From assembly GCA_003151815.1 (NCBI GenBank), contig PLYN01000049.1, positions 16,566 to 80,565 on the forward strand: a stretch of 64,000 nt of DNA, read 5' to 3'. The stretch is from Bacteroidota bacterium (GTDB lineage: Bacteria; Bacteroidota; Bacteroidia; 2-12-FULL-35-15). The translations under genes and the position numbers were made by a program. Shown here one piece after another: positions 25,553 through 36,055 of the stretch; within the stretch, counting starts at the first letter, position 1; every line of letters begins with the position of its first letter. Under the pieces are notes generated by a model. It was not told the DNA's origin, searched no databases, and saw only the letters and a list, made by a program, of their open reading frames with translations.

Positions 25553-27532
25553 ATGTCAAAATTAGATTCAAAAATTCCTGAAGGTAATTTAGAGCAAAAA
25601 TGGGATAAGTATAAATCCTCTGTTGCGCTTGTTAATCCTGCAAATAAAAGAAGTTTAGAAATTATTGTGGTGGGTTCGGGTTTAGCCGGGGCTTCAGCAG
25701 CATCTTCTTTAGCTGAAATGGGATACAAAGTAAAAGTATTTTGTTTCCAGGATTCTCCGCGAAGAGCACATTCCATTGCTGCTCAGGGAGGTATTAATGC
25801 TGCAAAAAATTATCAGAATGATGGTGATAGCACTTACCGTTTATTTTATGATACTATTAAAGGTGGTGATTATCGTGCAAGAGAAGCAAATGTTTATCGC
25901 CTGGCTTCTGTTAGTGCAAATATTATTGATCAGTGTGTTGCAATGGGAGTGCCACTAGCACGCGAATACGGTGGTATGTTGAGCAATCGTTCATTCGGTG
26001 GAACGCAGGTGCAACGTACATTTTACGCAGCCGGACAAACAGGACAACAATTATTATTAGGTGCATATAGTGGATTAGAAAGACAAGTAGGTTTAGGAAC
26101 AGTTGAAATGTGTTCCCGTCATGAAATGCTTGATGTTGTTACCATCGAAGGTAAAGCACGCGGCATCATTGCACGTGATTTAGTTACAGGTAAATTGGAG
26201 CGTCATTTTGGTCACGCTGTTTTATTATGTACAGGTGGATACGGAAACGTATTTTATTTGTCAACGAATGCAATGGGTTGCAACGTAACCGCTGCATGGA
26301 AAGCAACTAAAAAAGGAGCTTTCTTTGGTAATCCTTGTTATACACAAATTCACCCTACATGCATCCCTGTATCAGGTGATCACCAATCAAAATTAACATT
26401 GATGAGTGAATCACTTCGTAACGATGGACGTATCTGGGTTCCTAAAAAAGCAGGTGATACCCGCAAAGCAAATGAAATTCCGGAAGAAGAAAGAGATTAT
26501 TATTTAGAACGCAGATATCCTGCATTTGGGAATTTGGTGCCACGTGACGTTGCTTCACGTGCTGCCAAAGAACGTTGTGATGCAGGTTTCGGAGTAGGTA
26601 GCTCAAAAATGGCTGTATATCTGGATTATAAAGCTGCTATTGATCGTTATGGAAAAACACAAGCAAAAAAATTAAACGTTACTAACCCTACTGCTGCCCA
26701 ATTACGTGAATTCGGTAAACAAGTGGTAGAAGAAAAATATGGTAACTTGTTTGAGATGTACAAACAAATTACCGGTGAAGATCCGTATGAATTGCCAATG
26801 CGTATTTATCCTGCGGTACATTATACAATGGGTGGATTATGGGTGGACTATAATTTAATGACCACCGTTCCAGGATTATATTGTTTAGGTGAAGCTAACT
26901 TCTCTGACCATGGTGCTAACCGCCTTGGAGCATCTGCATTGATGCAAGGTTTAGCTGATGGATTCTTTGTTATACCTTACACAATTGGTGCATATTTATC
27001 GAAAGAAATTAGTGTGAAACCTATTTCAACTGATCACGAAGCATTTGTTGCTGCCGAAAAAAGTGTTCAATCGATCATCGATAAATTATTCGCCATTAAA
27101 GGAACAAAATCGGTTGACCATTTCCACAAACGTTTAGGAAAAATAATGTGGGATAAATGCGGAATGGCCCGCAACGAAAAAGGATTAAAAGAAGCTATTG
27201 TGGAAATTCGTCAATTACGTGAAGAGTTCTGGAAAGATGTTCGTGTGTTGGGAACAGCAAATGAACTAAACTCTGAATTGGAAAAAGCAGGCAGAGTAGC
27301 TGATTTCCTTGAACTTGGTGAATTAATGTGCATTGATGCATTAAACAGAACGGAATCTTGTGGTGGCCACTTCCGTGAAGAATCACAAACAGATGAAGGT
27401 GAAGCTTTGCGTAAAGATGATGAGTTTGCTTATGTTGCAGCATGGGAAAATAAAGGGGATTACACCTACGAATTACACAAAGAAGAATTGAAATTTGAAT
27501 CGATTAAAATTGCTGCTAGATCTTATAAATAA
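25553..27532 (+). CDS. sdhA: Succinate dehydrogenase flavoprotein subunit
   Basis: Catalytic subunit oxidising succinate to fumarate (659 residues). The FAD dinucleotide fold is [20 protein letters not shown] (about residues 40-59). The flavin-linking region is [14 protein letters not shown], the substrate site lies around [20 protein letters not shown], and a catalytic Arg is in [13 protein letters not shown]. The [11 protein letters not shown] segment is also typical. Length and sequence style fit the epsilonproteobacterial/Bacteroidota (FrdA-like) group. It starts 83 bp after sdhC, and sdhB follows 8 bp later. Confidence 0.97.
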   Translation: MSKLDSKIPEGNLEQKWDKYKSSVALVNPANKRSLEIIVVGSGLAGASAASSLAEMGYKVKVFCFQDSPRRAHSIAAQGGINAAKNYQNDGDSTYRLFYDTIKGGDYRAREANVYRLASVSANIIDQCVAMGVPLAREYGGMLSNRSFGGTQVQRTFYAAGQTGQQLLLGAYSGLERQVGLGTVEMCSRHEMLDVVTIEGKARGIIARDLVTGKLERHFGHAVLLCTGGYGNVFYLSTNAMGCNVTAAWKATKKGAFFGNPCYTQIHPTCIPVSGDHQSKLTLMSESLRNDGRIWVPKKAGDTRKANEIPEEERDYYLERRYPAFGNLVPRDVASRAAKERCDAGFGVGSSKMAVYLDYKAAIDRYGKTQAKKLNVTNPTAAQLREFGKQVVEEKYGNLFEMYKQITGEDPYELPMRIYPAVHYTMGGLWVDYNLMTTVPGLYCLGEANFSDHGANRLGASALMQGLADGFFVIPYTIGAYLSKEISVKPISTDHEAFVAAEKSVQSIIDKLFAIKGTKSVDHFHKRLGKIMWDKCGMARNEKGLKEAIVEIRQLREEFWKDVRVLGTANELNSELEKAGRVADFLELGELMCIDALNRTESCGGHFREESQTDEGEALRKDDEFAYVAAWENKGDYTYELHKEELKFESIKIAARSYK

Positions 27533-27540
27533 ATAAAAAT

Positions 27541-28299
27541 ATGAGTCAAGGAAATATGAATTTAACGCTAAAAGTTTGGCGTCAGAAAAATGAAAAAGAC
27601 ACAGGTAAAATTGTTGATTATAAAGTAAGCGATATATCTCCTGATATGTCATTTCTTGAAATGTTCGATGTGTTGAATGAACAACTTATCTCAAAGGGAG
27701 AAGAGTCAATTGCATTCGATCATGATTGTCGTGAAGGAATTTGCGGTATGTGTAGCATGTTTATCAATGGTCAGCCTCATGGGCCAAACAAAGGTGTTAC
27801 TACCTGCCAGTTGCACATGCGCTCTTTTAAAGATGGCGATACCATTGTTGTAGAACCATGGAGAGCAGCTGCCTTTCCGGTAATAAAAGATCTTACAGTT
27901 GATCGTTCTGCATTTGATAGAATAATATCTAAGGGTGGTTTTATATCTGTAAACACAGGTAATGCGCAAGATGCGAACAATATTCCTATCCCGAAAACGG
28001 ATGCTGATGCCGCATTCAGTGCGGCTGCATGTATAGGTTGCGGTGCATGTGTTGCCACTTGTAAAAACTCTTCAGCGATGTTATTTGTTGCTGCGAAGAT
28101 CTCGCAATTTGCTTTACTTCCACAAGGACAAGTAGAAGGTATTGCCCGTGCTAAAAACATGGTTGCACAAATGGATGCAGAAGGGTTTGGTAATTGCACC
28201 AATACAGGTGCTTGCGAAGTGGAGTGCCCGAAAGGGATTTCATTGGAAAATATTGCACGCATGAATCGCGAATTTTTTATGGCAAATATTATGGAATAA
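27541..28299 (+). CDS. sdhB: Succinate dehydrogenase iron-sulfur subunit
   Basis: Electron-transfer subunit (252 residues). The [2Fe-2S] ligands are in [16 protein letters not shown] and CQLH (about residues 62-90); the second ferredoxin-like domain has [11 protein letters not shown] (about 163-173) and [15 protein letters not shown] (about 220-234) for the [4Fe-4S] and [3Fe-4S] clusters. Eight bases separate it from sdhA; a strong hairpin closes the operon. Confidence 0.97.
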   Translation: MSQGNMNLTLKVWRQKNEKDTGKIVDYKVSDISPDMSFLEMFDVLNEQLISKGEESIAFDHDCREGICGMCSMFINGQPHGPNKGVTTCQLHMRSFKDGDTIVVEPWRAAAFPVIKDLTVDRSAFDRIISKGGFISVNTGNAQDANNIPIPKTDADAAFSAAACIGCGACVATCKNSSAMLFVAAKISQFALLPQGQVEGIARAKNMVAQMDAEGFGNCTNTGACEVECPKGISLENIARMNREFFMANIME

Positions 28300-28316
28300 T
28301 TTTATTTTATTAAAGA

Positions 28317-28348
28317 ACCCCATTTGTAAATTACAAATGGGGTTTTTT
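28317..28348. terminator. Terminator after sdhB (also usable from the minus strand)
   Basis: ACCCCATTTGT and ACAAATGGGGT pair around a short AT loop, followed by six T. It lies between convergent genes, and A-residues precede the stem, so it can serve both. Confidence 0.88.
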
Positions 28349-28355
28349 GTTTTTA

Positions 28356-29231
28356 TCAATTACTACGAAAAGTATATGAAACCCTGCCTGACATAACAAA
28401 AAAAGGTGTTGAGGATTCTCCTTCCGGAACATTTTGAGGAATTGTATAACTAGGTGTTAACCCTACAGCAAATTTTTTGATTTTATAATTAACATTCAAA
28501 TACAGAATGTAAGCAGTAAGAGTAAAAGTAGTTACCTGTTTTTGGTATTTTGTATGGGCTGTAGCGTCCAATTTTCCTTTATAGGCCGCATAAAAATTCT
28601 GGGTTCCTAAAAGAACATCCGCTTCCGGTGAAGCGGTGAGTTTCCTTCCTTCTTTAAAATAAAAATAAAAATAATGCGTGTTCGCAAAGGTTAAAGTATA
28701 ATCTTTGGTATGTTTAGGAATCGCTTTTCCTTTATTTGAATTTTTGGGATTGTCTGCATTAATATCAAATAATAATTGTGAGTACAAAATATCCCAATCG
28801 AAACCAACCGAAGTGTTCAGGTCACTTTTTACTGCTGATTTTAAGCGAGCAACACCAGAATCATAAAAATAATGCATATAAGAAATAGAGCCATCCCATT
28901 GATCAGAAAAGTTAAAAATCCATCCGGCTCCTGCATCTAATTCGTCAAATACTTTTTTAATTTTCCCTGTGGGAACATCCACTAAACTCACTTGTGTAAA
29001 GAATCCAGACTTCCCGATGTATTTGAAAAATGGCGAGAGAATGGGAATATTGGTTGTATTTTTTCTTCCTTTAAAAGTATTTTCGCTTGAGTAATCCAGA
29101 GCTATTTTAAATTTCCGATATTTTTTTTCAAAACTGGTTGTGTCAGATGAACTAGTTGTATCTATTATATTACCATAAGAATGCATGATAAAAAAGAAGG
29201 AGAGGTTGAGGAATGATAACGATACTTTCAT
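28356..29231 (-). CDS. Putative outer-membrane beta-barrel protein
   Basis: A 291-residue protein with a hydrophobic N-terminal export signal (about residues 1-20). The mature part has alternating hydrophobic/aromatic strands separated by polar turns, such as YSQLLFDINADNP, TLTFANTHYFYFYFKEG and FAVGLTPSYTIPQN, and ends in a strand FVMSGRVSYTF. That is a small outer-membrane barrel or secreted beta-rich protein. No specific family is recognised. It is monocistronic and convergent with sdhB. Confidence 0.68.
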   Translation of the reverse strand: MKVSLSFLNLSFFFIMHSYGNIIDTTSSSDTTSFEKKYRKFKIALDYSSENTFKGRKNTTNIPILSPFFKYIGKSGFFTQVSLVDVPTGKIKKVFDELDAGAGWIFNFSDQWDGSISYMHYFYDSGVARLKSAVKSDLNTSVGFDWDILYSQLLFDINADNPKNSNKGKAIPKHTKDYTLTFANTHYFYFYFKEGRKLTASPEADVLLGTQNFYAAYKGKLDATAHTKYQKQVTTFTLTAYILYLNVNYKIKKFAVGLTPSYTIPQNVPEGESSTPFFVMSGRVSYTFRSN

Positions 29232-29305
29232 ACAGCATTAAAAATAAACCAAATTTAAACAATCATTTATCCGAATAATTATTTTTTTGATTAAATTTAT
29301 TAAAA

Positions 29306-29342
29306 AAAAGAAGCCCAATGTAATAATTGGGCTTCTTTTTTT
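29306..29342. terminator. Terminator downstream of the small K/E/H protein
   Basis: GAAGCCCAAT and ATTGGGCTTC form a 10-bp stem extended by A/T pairs and flanked by A and T runs, so it could work in either direction. It serves the minus-strand gene at 29355. Confidence 0.88.
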
Positions 29343-29354
29343 GTTTGCAGAAAA

Positions 29355-29543
29355 TTATTTTTTTTCTCCTGCTCCTTTGTGCTCTTCATGTTTTCCTTCA
29401 TGTTTTCCTTCATGTTTCATTTCCTTCTTTTCTTCTTTTTTTCCTTCTTTTTTTTCTTCTTTTTTTCCTTCTTGAGCCAATACAGCAGTTGAAATAAAAA
29501 GTGCAACCGCTAAGGTTGATGCGAAAACTGTTACTTTTTTCAT
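29355..29543 (-). CDS. Small secreted Lys/Glu/His-rich protein
   Basis: A 62-residue protein with a clean signal peptide (MKKVTVFASTLAVALFISTAVLAQ) and a mature part of about 38 residues made almost only of Lys, Glu, Gly and His. The pattern is GKKEEKKE twice and then MKHEGKHEGKHEEHKG. It has no hydrophobic core and must be disordered. The His-containing repeats could bind metal, or the protein may be a periplasmic charge or stress protein; neither is shown. It has its own terminator, which supports a real gene. The poly-purine composition inflates ORFs on the opposite strand, which I reject. Confidence 0.75.
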   Translation of the reverse strand: MKKVTVFASTLAVALFISTAVLAQEGKKEEKKEGKKEEKKEMKHEGKHEGKHEEHKGAGEKK

Positions 29544-29644
29544 GGTTTTGTTTTTTTAGTTAAATTTTAATTAGTTGGTAGCAAAGCAACAATTAAATAA
29601 TACTACTTTCAAATTAATATTGTTAAATAAGGTTAAAACTCCAA

Positions 29645-32600
29645 CTATCTCATCAAATTAATATGACCTTCAGTTACCATTTCTTTATCACGAAATGAAA
29701 GCGCATTGACTTTATAAACATAGGTATCGTTGTTTTGTAACATTCCTTTATAATAACCATCCCATCCTTCTTTCAATTCAGAAGTTTTAAAAACCAACTC
29801 ACCCCAACGGTTGTATATTTCAAAACTCACTAAATCTTTAATTCCCCAACCGTCCACATAAATAATATCATTCACCCCATCTCCATTGGGAGTAAAAGTG
29901 CTGGGTAATTTAACAGTTGTTTCCGGAAAGATATGAATATTAAAAATAGCAGTTGCAGGCGGACATCCAACAATATCATGCATAAATGATGAATAGGTAA
30001 TATCATACAAAGGTTGTTGAACTTGTGGGTTGGAACAGGTCAAACAACTTAAACCTGCTGTAGGAGTCCAATCAAATAATACCATTCCATTTTGATTATT
30101 GATAGGTAAATTAACATATTGTCCGATAACAATTGATGTATCCCAAGTATAATTATGTAAAGGGGCAGGCACTAAAACCACAGCTGTATCGGATGTGGTG
30201 CATCCGCTACTCGCTATTGTAGCAGTTACATAATAATTATTATTACCTGCAGTTGATGCAATAAAGGTTGGATTATAAATATTTGCATTGCTTAATCCAA
30301 CGATTGGTTTCCATGAGTATGTGAAAGCAGGATTCGGAATGGTAACAGATAGCTTGGCTGTATCATTCATACAAACAGAGTCTCCAATTGCCGTTACTTG
30401 AGGCACCGGGTTTACTATCACTACCTTTGTCATCGTATCTTTACAGCCATAGGTGGAATTCCTTACAGCTAATGAAATACTAAAAGTTCCGGTAGTCTTG
30501 TAAAAATGGCTGATAGTTGAAGGGGTAGTTGAAGTTGAATTGTCTCCTAATGTCCATGAATAAACATCGGCACTCTTGGATGAATCTATTAACAAAATAG
30601 GAGTTCCAAAACAAATTGTAGAATCATTATCTAAAACGGAGTTACGTCTAAAATCAGCCTTCACATAATGTATATTAACCAGCTTAGCAACCGGCCAAGC
30701 ACAACCACCCTGACCTTTAACTATTAAAGTAGCCTTTGTATTTCCTGATGGTGGGAGAAAATTATAAACGTGGCTTGTTGGATTGGTGCTAATTACACTT
30801 GTATCTCCATCACCATAAAACCAAGTATAATTTACAACATCTACAAAGTTTTTACCGGTAAACTTAATGGAATCTCCTTTGCAAATACTGGCTGTATCCA
30901 TATCAAAATCCCCTCTGGGAGCAACAACCAAATACGGTTTTACCAAGGTGTCGGCACAACCATTTGTAGTAATTGCAGTTAATGTTACTGAATAGGTTCC
31001 ATGAGTAGCAAATGTTTGTCCATCAGGAGATGCATTTGCAGTATTAATAATAGAATCGTTAGAGGTTGTTATTTTCCAAAGAGTATTTAAAGGCATGCTA
31101 AAAATTCCGACTTTAGAAGAATCATAAAAGCTAACTGAAGTAGGAGCACAAAGAACATTACCAACAATTGGATTTGTATAAAAACCAGCTGTTGGATAGT
31201 CCTGAACAGTTACTGTTTTAGTAGTTGAGTCATTACAACCGGAAGCAATTTCTGTATAATAAAGTTTAACAGTATATGCTCCTGAACTCAAATAAGTGTG
31301 AGTATTATTATTCCCGGTAACATCAGGTCCTTCACTAAAATCCCATTTATAAGAAAGTCCGGAGGCATGCTGAGTAGTGAAATTAGAAGCGCTAAAAGTG
31401 ATGGGTGATCCCAAACAAATGTTGGGCGATGGAGATGCTGTAATAGCACTGACTCCGGAAAGATTATATATACTAATATTTTGACTTGATGTACTCACAC
31501 ACCCTAATGTAGTGGTAAATGTTAGTGAAGTTACTATGGGAGAACTCGGTGCTGAAGGATAAATATGTTTAGGGTTTTGAACACTATCAATCGCTCCATC
31601 ACCAAATGTCCATGCCCACTTTGTTATTGTGGTGTCTGTAGGTCCTGGAGGAATTTGGCTGATATCAGTAAACTGGATGGTATCGGGCGTGCAAATAATA
31701 GCATCACTGATAGTGTATTTAGCAAGTGTTTGATAAACTTTAATTGTATGTATTATTGTATCCACGCAACCGTTAATATCCTTTACAACAAGACCAACAG
31801 TTTGATTTCCGGTTGTCGTAAAACTGATTTGAGAAATAGGCAAAGCCGTTGTAATCGGGCGTACCGTGGAGTCGCTGAATATCCAAGTGTAACCGCTATA
31901 GCAAGCCCCGTAAACATCAGTAGATGCAGAAGCATCGAATTTATATTGCACCCCATAACAAATTGGGGTATCGGATGAAAAATTTGATTTGATTTTTTTT
32001 ACATGAACAATGGCAGTATCTTTTGAAGGAGCGCAAGAACCTGTAGCAGTTAAAATAACCTGATAGTCTCCTGAAGCAGTATATGTATGAGTAAATACAC
32101 CGGTAGTTGTTACAAGTGGTGTACCATCATCAAAATCCCAACTTAAGCCTGTAGCACTTTCGCTTTTATCTGTGAATTGAACAGCGTAAGATGAAACGCC
32201 GCATGTTGTGAGATAATCAAAATGAGCAATCGGACCTTTTACAGTAATATAATTTGTTTTCGTAACAGTGGTTAAACAGCCATTGTAATCGGCAGTTAAA
32301 GTAATAGATTGCAATCCCGTAGAATCGTCAAAAACGAATGAAGGGTTGGGATTTTGAAAGCAATCGGAAAGAAATTCTCCATTCGATGAATAATTCCACC
32401 CTGTAACACCTGTGGTATCCGTAGGATTGAGAGTAAATGCAACAGTTTCTCCGGGACAGATACTTGTTTTATCGGCTGTAAAGCTAAATGTTTTAGGACC
32501 TCCAACAGAAATAGTAATTGCATAGGATGTATCATTGCATCCATGATTATTAGTGGCGATCAGCACTACATTGTATTTTCCCGGTGTTGCGTATGTATGC

Positions 32601-34102
32601 GGATGTGGATTTTTATTTATTCTATGGTCGATAGGTGATCCATCACCATAATTCCAATCCCATGAAACAATAGGTTCTGTAGGTGTATTGGATTTACTTG
32701 AATCATAAAATGTAACCTTGAGCGGAGCGCAACCTTGAGCGGTATCGGGCTGAAATCTTGCCCAAACCAAGTGAATAGTATCCTTGGCTGTATATGTTGC
32801 AATACATCCCGAAGTGGTTGTGATCGTTAAAGTATTGTCAAATACCTTTCTGCCACGTTTGGAGTAAATAGAATCCGGAATAGAGAATATATGATTTGGA
32901 TTTTTAACGATGCTTGTTTTCAAATCGCCAAAAACCCAAAACCAGCTTTGTACTGCACTTGTTGAGGTTCCGGTGAACTGGATGGATCGTGGTTCTGAAC
33001 AACTATAGGTAGGATTTGAAGTGAAGTGTACAATAGGATTTTCTATGAAGATTGAAATGGTATCACTATCAGAACATGATCCACTAGGTGAAAATGTTTT
33101 TAATATTACCTTATGGATTCCAGACGTAGAATAAGAAATATTTGGTTCAAATGCAGTAGAAGAAATTGTGGAAGCGCCCGCATCAAAGGTCCACTGGTAA
33201 TTTCCTGAAACACCTACAGGGGAGGTGTTATTTAATGAAAAAGGTATATTGATACACACAGTGTCAGGCATCGTAAACTTGGCTGTAGGTTTTCCAATTA
33301 CTGTTGTTTGTGTTACTGAACTTGAACAATTATTAGTATCGGTTACGGTAAGTTTGGTTGGGAAATTTCCAACAACACCATACGTTTGTGGATCCGGAAC
33401 AAGCTTATTGGTAACCGGTCCGGTCCAGGCATAGGTTAAAGGAATTGAAGATGGAGAAGAAGAAGTATTTGTAAAAGTAACTGTATATGGAGGATTGCAA
33501 GCAATTGCAGGATTATCGGGAGAAGTAGTAAAAGCTGCTATTGGTGGAATGGATGTTGAAATAAATTTTGGAAAAACCCGAGTAGTATCACATGTAACAG
33601 AACTTGTATTGATACTGAGGGTTACATCAAAAACTCCTCCTGAAGCGTATGAATGATTTTTGGGATTGCCTGTACCACCGCCAGTTCCATCTCCAAAACC
33701 CCAGCTGTATGTATTAACCGTAATCCCGGGAGGAGCAACGACGTTAGCAGTCAAGGAAACATTTAATGGCGCACAGCCCTTGGTGAAAGGACTTGCCGTA
33801 ATATGCATACTCGGCTTATTATAAACATGTATTATGATTGAATTCCCAACAATTGCACCCCCTACACCTTGCCTAAATATAACGGTATACGTGCCGGCAC
33901 TAATATATGGATTGGTTGGGTTTTGATTTGGTGAACTTGTAACGTTACCAAAATCCCAATAATAAGGTCCGGCACCAGCCGCTGCGGGTGCTGTAAAATT
34001 AACCGTCAAAGGAGCGCAACCATCCGTTACGCTGGCTGTTTGAGCGCTTATTAAATTTGTAATTACAAGTGCTAAAAATACAAGAGATAATTTTATTTTC
34101 AT
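29645..34102 (-). CDS. Giant PKD-repeat protein with T9SS type B (CHU_C) C-terminal domain
   Basis: A 1,485-residue secreted protein. The signal peptide is MKIKLSLVFLALVITNLISAQ. A long series of PKD-like beta-sandwich domains of about 80-100 residues follows, marked by WDFG, WGFGDGTG, WVFGD, WNYGDGS, WDFDDGTP and WTFGDG. The last ~90 residues (LPSTFTPNGDGVNDIIYVDG, then IYNRWGELVF and GWDGYYKG) are the gliding-motility-associated C-terminal domain that directs type IX secretion and surface attachment. The likely role is adhesion or matrix. It is divergent from the metalloprotease-PorP-OmpA genes, and the other CHU_C proteins in the window have the same ending. Confidence 0.93.
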   Translation of the reverse strand: MKIKLSLVFLALVITNLISAQTASVTDGCAPLTVNFTAPAAAGAGPYYWDFGNVTSSPNQNPTNPYISAGTYTVIFRQGVGGAIVGNSIIIHVYNKPSMHITASPFTKGCAPLNVSLTANVVAPPGITVNTYSWGFGDGTGGGTGNPKNHSYASGGVFDVTLSINTSSVTCDTTRVFPKFISTSIPPIAAFTTSPDNPAIACNPPYTVTFTNTSSSPSSIPLTYAWTGPVTNKLVPDPQTYGVVGNFPTKLTVTDTNNCSSSVTQTTVIGKPTAKFTMPDTVCINIPFSLNNTSPVGVSGNYQWTFDAGASTISSTAFEPNISYSTSGIHKVILKTFSPSGSCSDSDTISIFIENPIVHFTSNPTYSCSEPRSIQFTGTSTSAVQSWFWVFGDLKTSIVKNPNHIFSIPDSIYSKRGRKVFDNTLTITTTSGCIATYTAKDTIHLVWARFQPDTAQGCAPLKVTFYDSSKSNTPTEPIVSWDWNYGDGSPIDHRINKNPHPHTYATPGKYNVVLIATNNHGCNDTSYAITISVGGPKTFSFTADKTSICPGETVAFTLNPTDTTGVTGWNYSSNGEFLSDCFQNPNPSFVFDDSTGLQSITLTADYNGCLTTVTKTNYITVKGPIAHFDYLTTCGVSSYAVQFTDKSESATGLSWDFDDGTPLVTTTGVFTHTYTASGDYQVILTATGSCAPSKDTAIVHVKKIKSNFSSDTPICYGVQYKFDASASTDVYGACYSGYTWIFSDSTVRPITTALPISQISFTTTGNQTVGLVVKDINGCVDTIIHTIKVYQTLAKYTISDAIICTPDTIQFTDISQIPPGPTDTTITKWAWTFGDGAIDSVQNPKHIYPSAPSSPIVTSLTFTTTLGCVSTSSQNISIYNLSGVSAITASPSPNICLGSPITFSASNFTTQHASGLSYKWDFSEGPDVTGNNNTHTYLSSGAYTVKLYYTEIASGCNDSTTKTVTVQDYPTAGFYTNPIVGNVLCAPTSVSFYDSSKVGIFSMPLNTLWKITTSNDSIINTANASPDGQTFATHGTYSVTLTAITTNGCADTLVKPYLVVAPRGDFDMDTASICKGDSIKFTGKNFVDVVNYTWFYGDGDTSVISTNPTSHVYNFLPPSGNTKATLIVKGQGGCAWPVAKLVNIHYVKADFRRNSVLDNDSTICFGTPILLIDSSKSADVYSWTLGDNSTSTTPSTISHFYKTTGTFSISLAVRNSTYGCKDTMTKVVIVNPVPQVTAIGDSVCMNDTAKLSVTIPNPAFTYSWKPIVGLSNANIYNPTFIASTAGNNNYYVTATIASSGCTTSDTAVVLVPAPLHNYTWDTSIVIGQYVNLPINNQNGMVLFDWTPTAGLSCLTCSNPQVQQPLYDITYSSFMHDIVGCPPATAIFNIHIFPETTVKLPSTFTPNGDGVNDIIYVDGWGIKDLVSFEIYNRWGELVFKTSELKEGWDGYYKGMLQNNDTYVYKVNALSFRDKEMVTEGHINLMR

Positions 34103-34124
34103 TATTACATGATAAAGAATAGGT

Positions 34125-34132
34125 CAAATTTA
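34125..34132 (-). promoter_or_regulatory. Promoter -7 box for the PKD/CHU_C gene
   Basis: The minus strand reads TAAATTTG, about 23 bp before the start codon, in a short divergent intergenic region facing the box at 34204. Confidence 0.5.
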
Positions 34133-34203
34133 AACCATTTTTGCTAATAGAAATAATAAAAATAAACTTTTTAAGTATATCATAAAAATTACAATGTATT
34201 TAT

Positions 34204-34211
34204 TACATTTG
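34204..34211 (+). promoter_or_regulatory. Promoter -7 box for metalloprotease operon
   Basis: TACATTTG lies 22 bp upstream of the ATG at 34233 and inside the longer open frame from 34194, so the upstream ATG cannot be the start of the main transcript's protein. Confidence 0.6.
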
Positions 34212-34232
34212 CTTATTCTAAAAAAAGATGAA

Positions 34233-34988
34233 ATGAAAAATACAATGTATTTATTGATCTTTCTTGCAGGATTTTCAAATTTGGTTGTTGCCCAAACAAC
34301 CGACAGATTGCCCTGCATTGAAAAAAAATTTTCCATTGTTGCTCATATTGTAAAAGACAGCTTGGGTATCCCCGGATATACAAAAGCTGACATATTAAAA
34401 GATGTCGATTCATTAAATAAAAATTTTGCTCCCATATGCGTTTCTTTTGAAGTTTGTGAATTTCAATACATTGATAATTTTGAGTATCTAACAGTAGATT
34501 CGGCAAAAGAATGGAAAGAAATGCAAGTACTCTATAATTTAAAAGACAGAATAAACATCTATTATGTAAAAACAATAATTGCTCCTGCAGGTACCGGATT
34601 TTCCACACAAAGCGGTATTACCGATTTTAATAATGGTGGAATTGTTATTGGTACCAAAGGAGAAAGAGTTCTATCACATGAAATGGGACATTATTTTGGA
34701 TTGTATCATACTTTCGAAACCAAATTTGGAAACGAATTGGTGAATGGTTCTAATTGTGCAACTACGGGAGATAAAATTTGTGATACTCCCGCAGACCCTA
34801 ATGGCACTATTGATGGTTCTTGTAATTTTACTTCCATGCAACAAGATGCCAACGGTAAATATTATAGTCCGATGGTAAATAATATAATGTCATACTATCC
34901 TGATATTTGTGCATGCAAACCAGGATTTACGCACGACCAATATAAAAAAATGGCGAATATTTATCTTGGTAAAATTGGAATGTGGTAA
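34233..34988 (+). CDS. Secreted zinc metalloprotease (M43/pappalysin-like)
   Basis: About 251 residues from ATG 34233, with a signal peptide ending LVVAQ (residues 1-21). The extended zinc site SHEMGHYFGLYHTF (HExGHxxGxxH) is the metzincin signature and continues towards a Met-turn (NNIMSYYPDIC). Cysteines in CATTGDKICDTP match pappalysin-type (M43B) proteases. Unlike typical members it has no C-terminal sorting domain. The stop overlaps the next gene's ATG (TAATG), coupling it to a PorP/SprF gene. Confidence 0.86.
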   Translation: MKNTMYLLIFLAGFSNLVVAQTTDRLPCIEKKFSIVAHIVKDSLGIPGYTKADILKDVDSLNKNFAPICVSFEVCEFQYIDNFEYLTVDSAKEWKEMQVLYNLKDRINIYYVKTIIAPAGTGFSTQSGITDFNNGGIVIGTKGERVLSHEMGHYFGLYHTFETKFGNELVNGSNCATTGDKICDTPADPNGTIDGSCNFTSMQQDANGKYYSPMVNNIMSYYPDICACKPGFTHDQYKKMANIYLGKIGMW

Positions 34989-35989
34989 TGAAAAAACTTT
35001 TTACTTTAATATTAATTAGTGTAGGTTTTTATAATGTTTTAACTGCTCAGGACATTCATCTTTCGCAGTTTTACAATTCCGACCAATTATTAAATCCTGC
35101 TAAAGTGGGTGATTTTGATGGTGATTACCGCGTTACCGCCAATTACAGAAATCAATGGAATACTCAAACTTTACAACCTATCACTACCTCTATTCTTTCT
35201 TTTGATAAAGGGTTTCATTATTATTCGCATCAAATTGATGGTGGAATTTTAGTTGCCAGAGATGGGTTTTCAGGTTTCCAAACTGTAACTACAAAAATTC
35301 TTTTGTCAGCCGGTTATAGTTACCAATACAAAGAAAATAAATTCAGGTTCGGCATTCAACCGGGAATCGTTTTTAACAGTACTGACCTATCCAGGCAAAC
35401 ATACCCTGATTCATGGAACTTCGGAACAGGTAATTTCGATATTCAAACTAAGGAAAGTAAAAATGCATCTGCAAAATATTTCGACTTAAATATTGGAACT
35501 CAATGGAGCAGAAAATTTAAAAAATTTGAACCTAAGGTTGGTTTTGCAATAAATCATATTAACCGCCCAAAAGACACTTACTTTTCAGCCACTTCAGAAC
35601 GAATGAGAGCAAGAAAAGTTTTTCATGCTGAAGCTAATTACCCGCTTACTGACAAAATTACCTTGCAGCCAAAATTACTTTTTATGTGGACAGACAATGC
35701 CAATGATATGGTTTTCGGAGCCAACGTTAAACATGCTATCAATAATAAAAGCATCCCAAGTGTTTATTGGGGAGCTCATTACCGCCATGGTATAAACCGC
35801 TTGGTGGATGCAGTAATTCCAACTGCCGGTTTTAAATATAAAAAATTTGATTTTGGTTTTAGTTATGATGTAAATGTTTCATCACTTAGTAGAAATACAG
35901 AACTCAAAACTACATTTGAGTTTTCATTAATATACATTGCTGCCAGTTCAAAATCAAGATACATAACCTTACCTTGCGATAGGTACTAA
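34988..35989 (+). CDS. PorP/SprF family type IX secretion protein
   Basis: A 333-residue outer-membrane barrel protein of the PorP/SprF family, needed for secretion or anchoring of T9SS surface adhesins. It has a signal peptide ending LTAQ, the hallmark opening DIHLSQFYNSDQLLNPAKVG (where members share 'QFY..P...NPA..G'), and repeated strand motifs such as YRNQW, GAHYRHG and FDFGFSYDVNVSSL. The ATG at 34988 overlaps the protease stop; an upstream GTG in frame is not needed. It is followed by an OmpA-family gene, a common partner arrangement. Confidence 0.93.
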   Translation: MKKLFTLILISVGFYNVLTAQDIHLSQFYNSDQLLNPAKVGDFDGDYRVTANYRNQWNTQTLQPITTSILSFDKGFHYYSHQIDGGILVARDGFSGFQTVTTKILLSAGYSYQYKENKFRFGIQPGIVFNSTDLSRQTYPDSWNFGTGNFDIQTKESKNASAKYFDLNIGTQWSRKFKKFEPKVGFAINHINRPKDTYFSATSERMRARKVFHAEANYPLTDKITLQPKLLFMWTDNANDMVFGANVKHAINNKSIPSVYWGAHYRHGINRLVDAVIPTAGFKYKKFDFGFSYDVNVSSLSRNTELKTTFEFSLIYIAASSKSRYITLPCDRY

Positions 35990-36055
35990 ATTAAGTTTAA
36001 AGTTCAAAAGTCAAAAGTTCAAAATAATTTATATCAATAAAGAGCAATTAAGGTT

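Noticed and set aside
29287-29475. 62-residue Ser/Phe/Cys/Pro-rich plus-strand ORF
   Set aside because: It is the complement of the Lys/Glu/His-rich gene; purine-rich coding on the minus strand forces the pattern.
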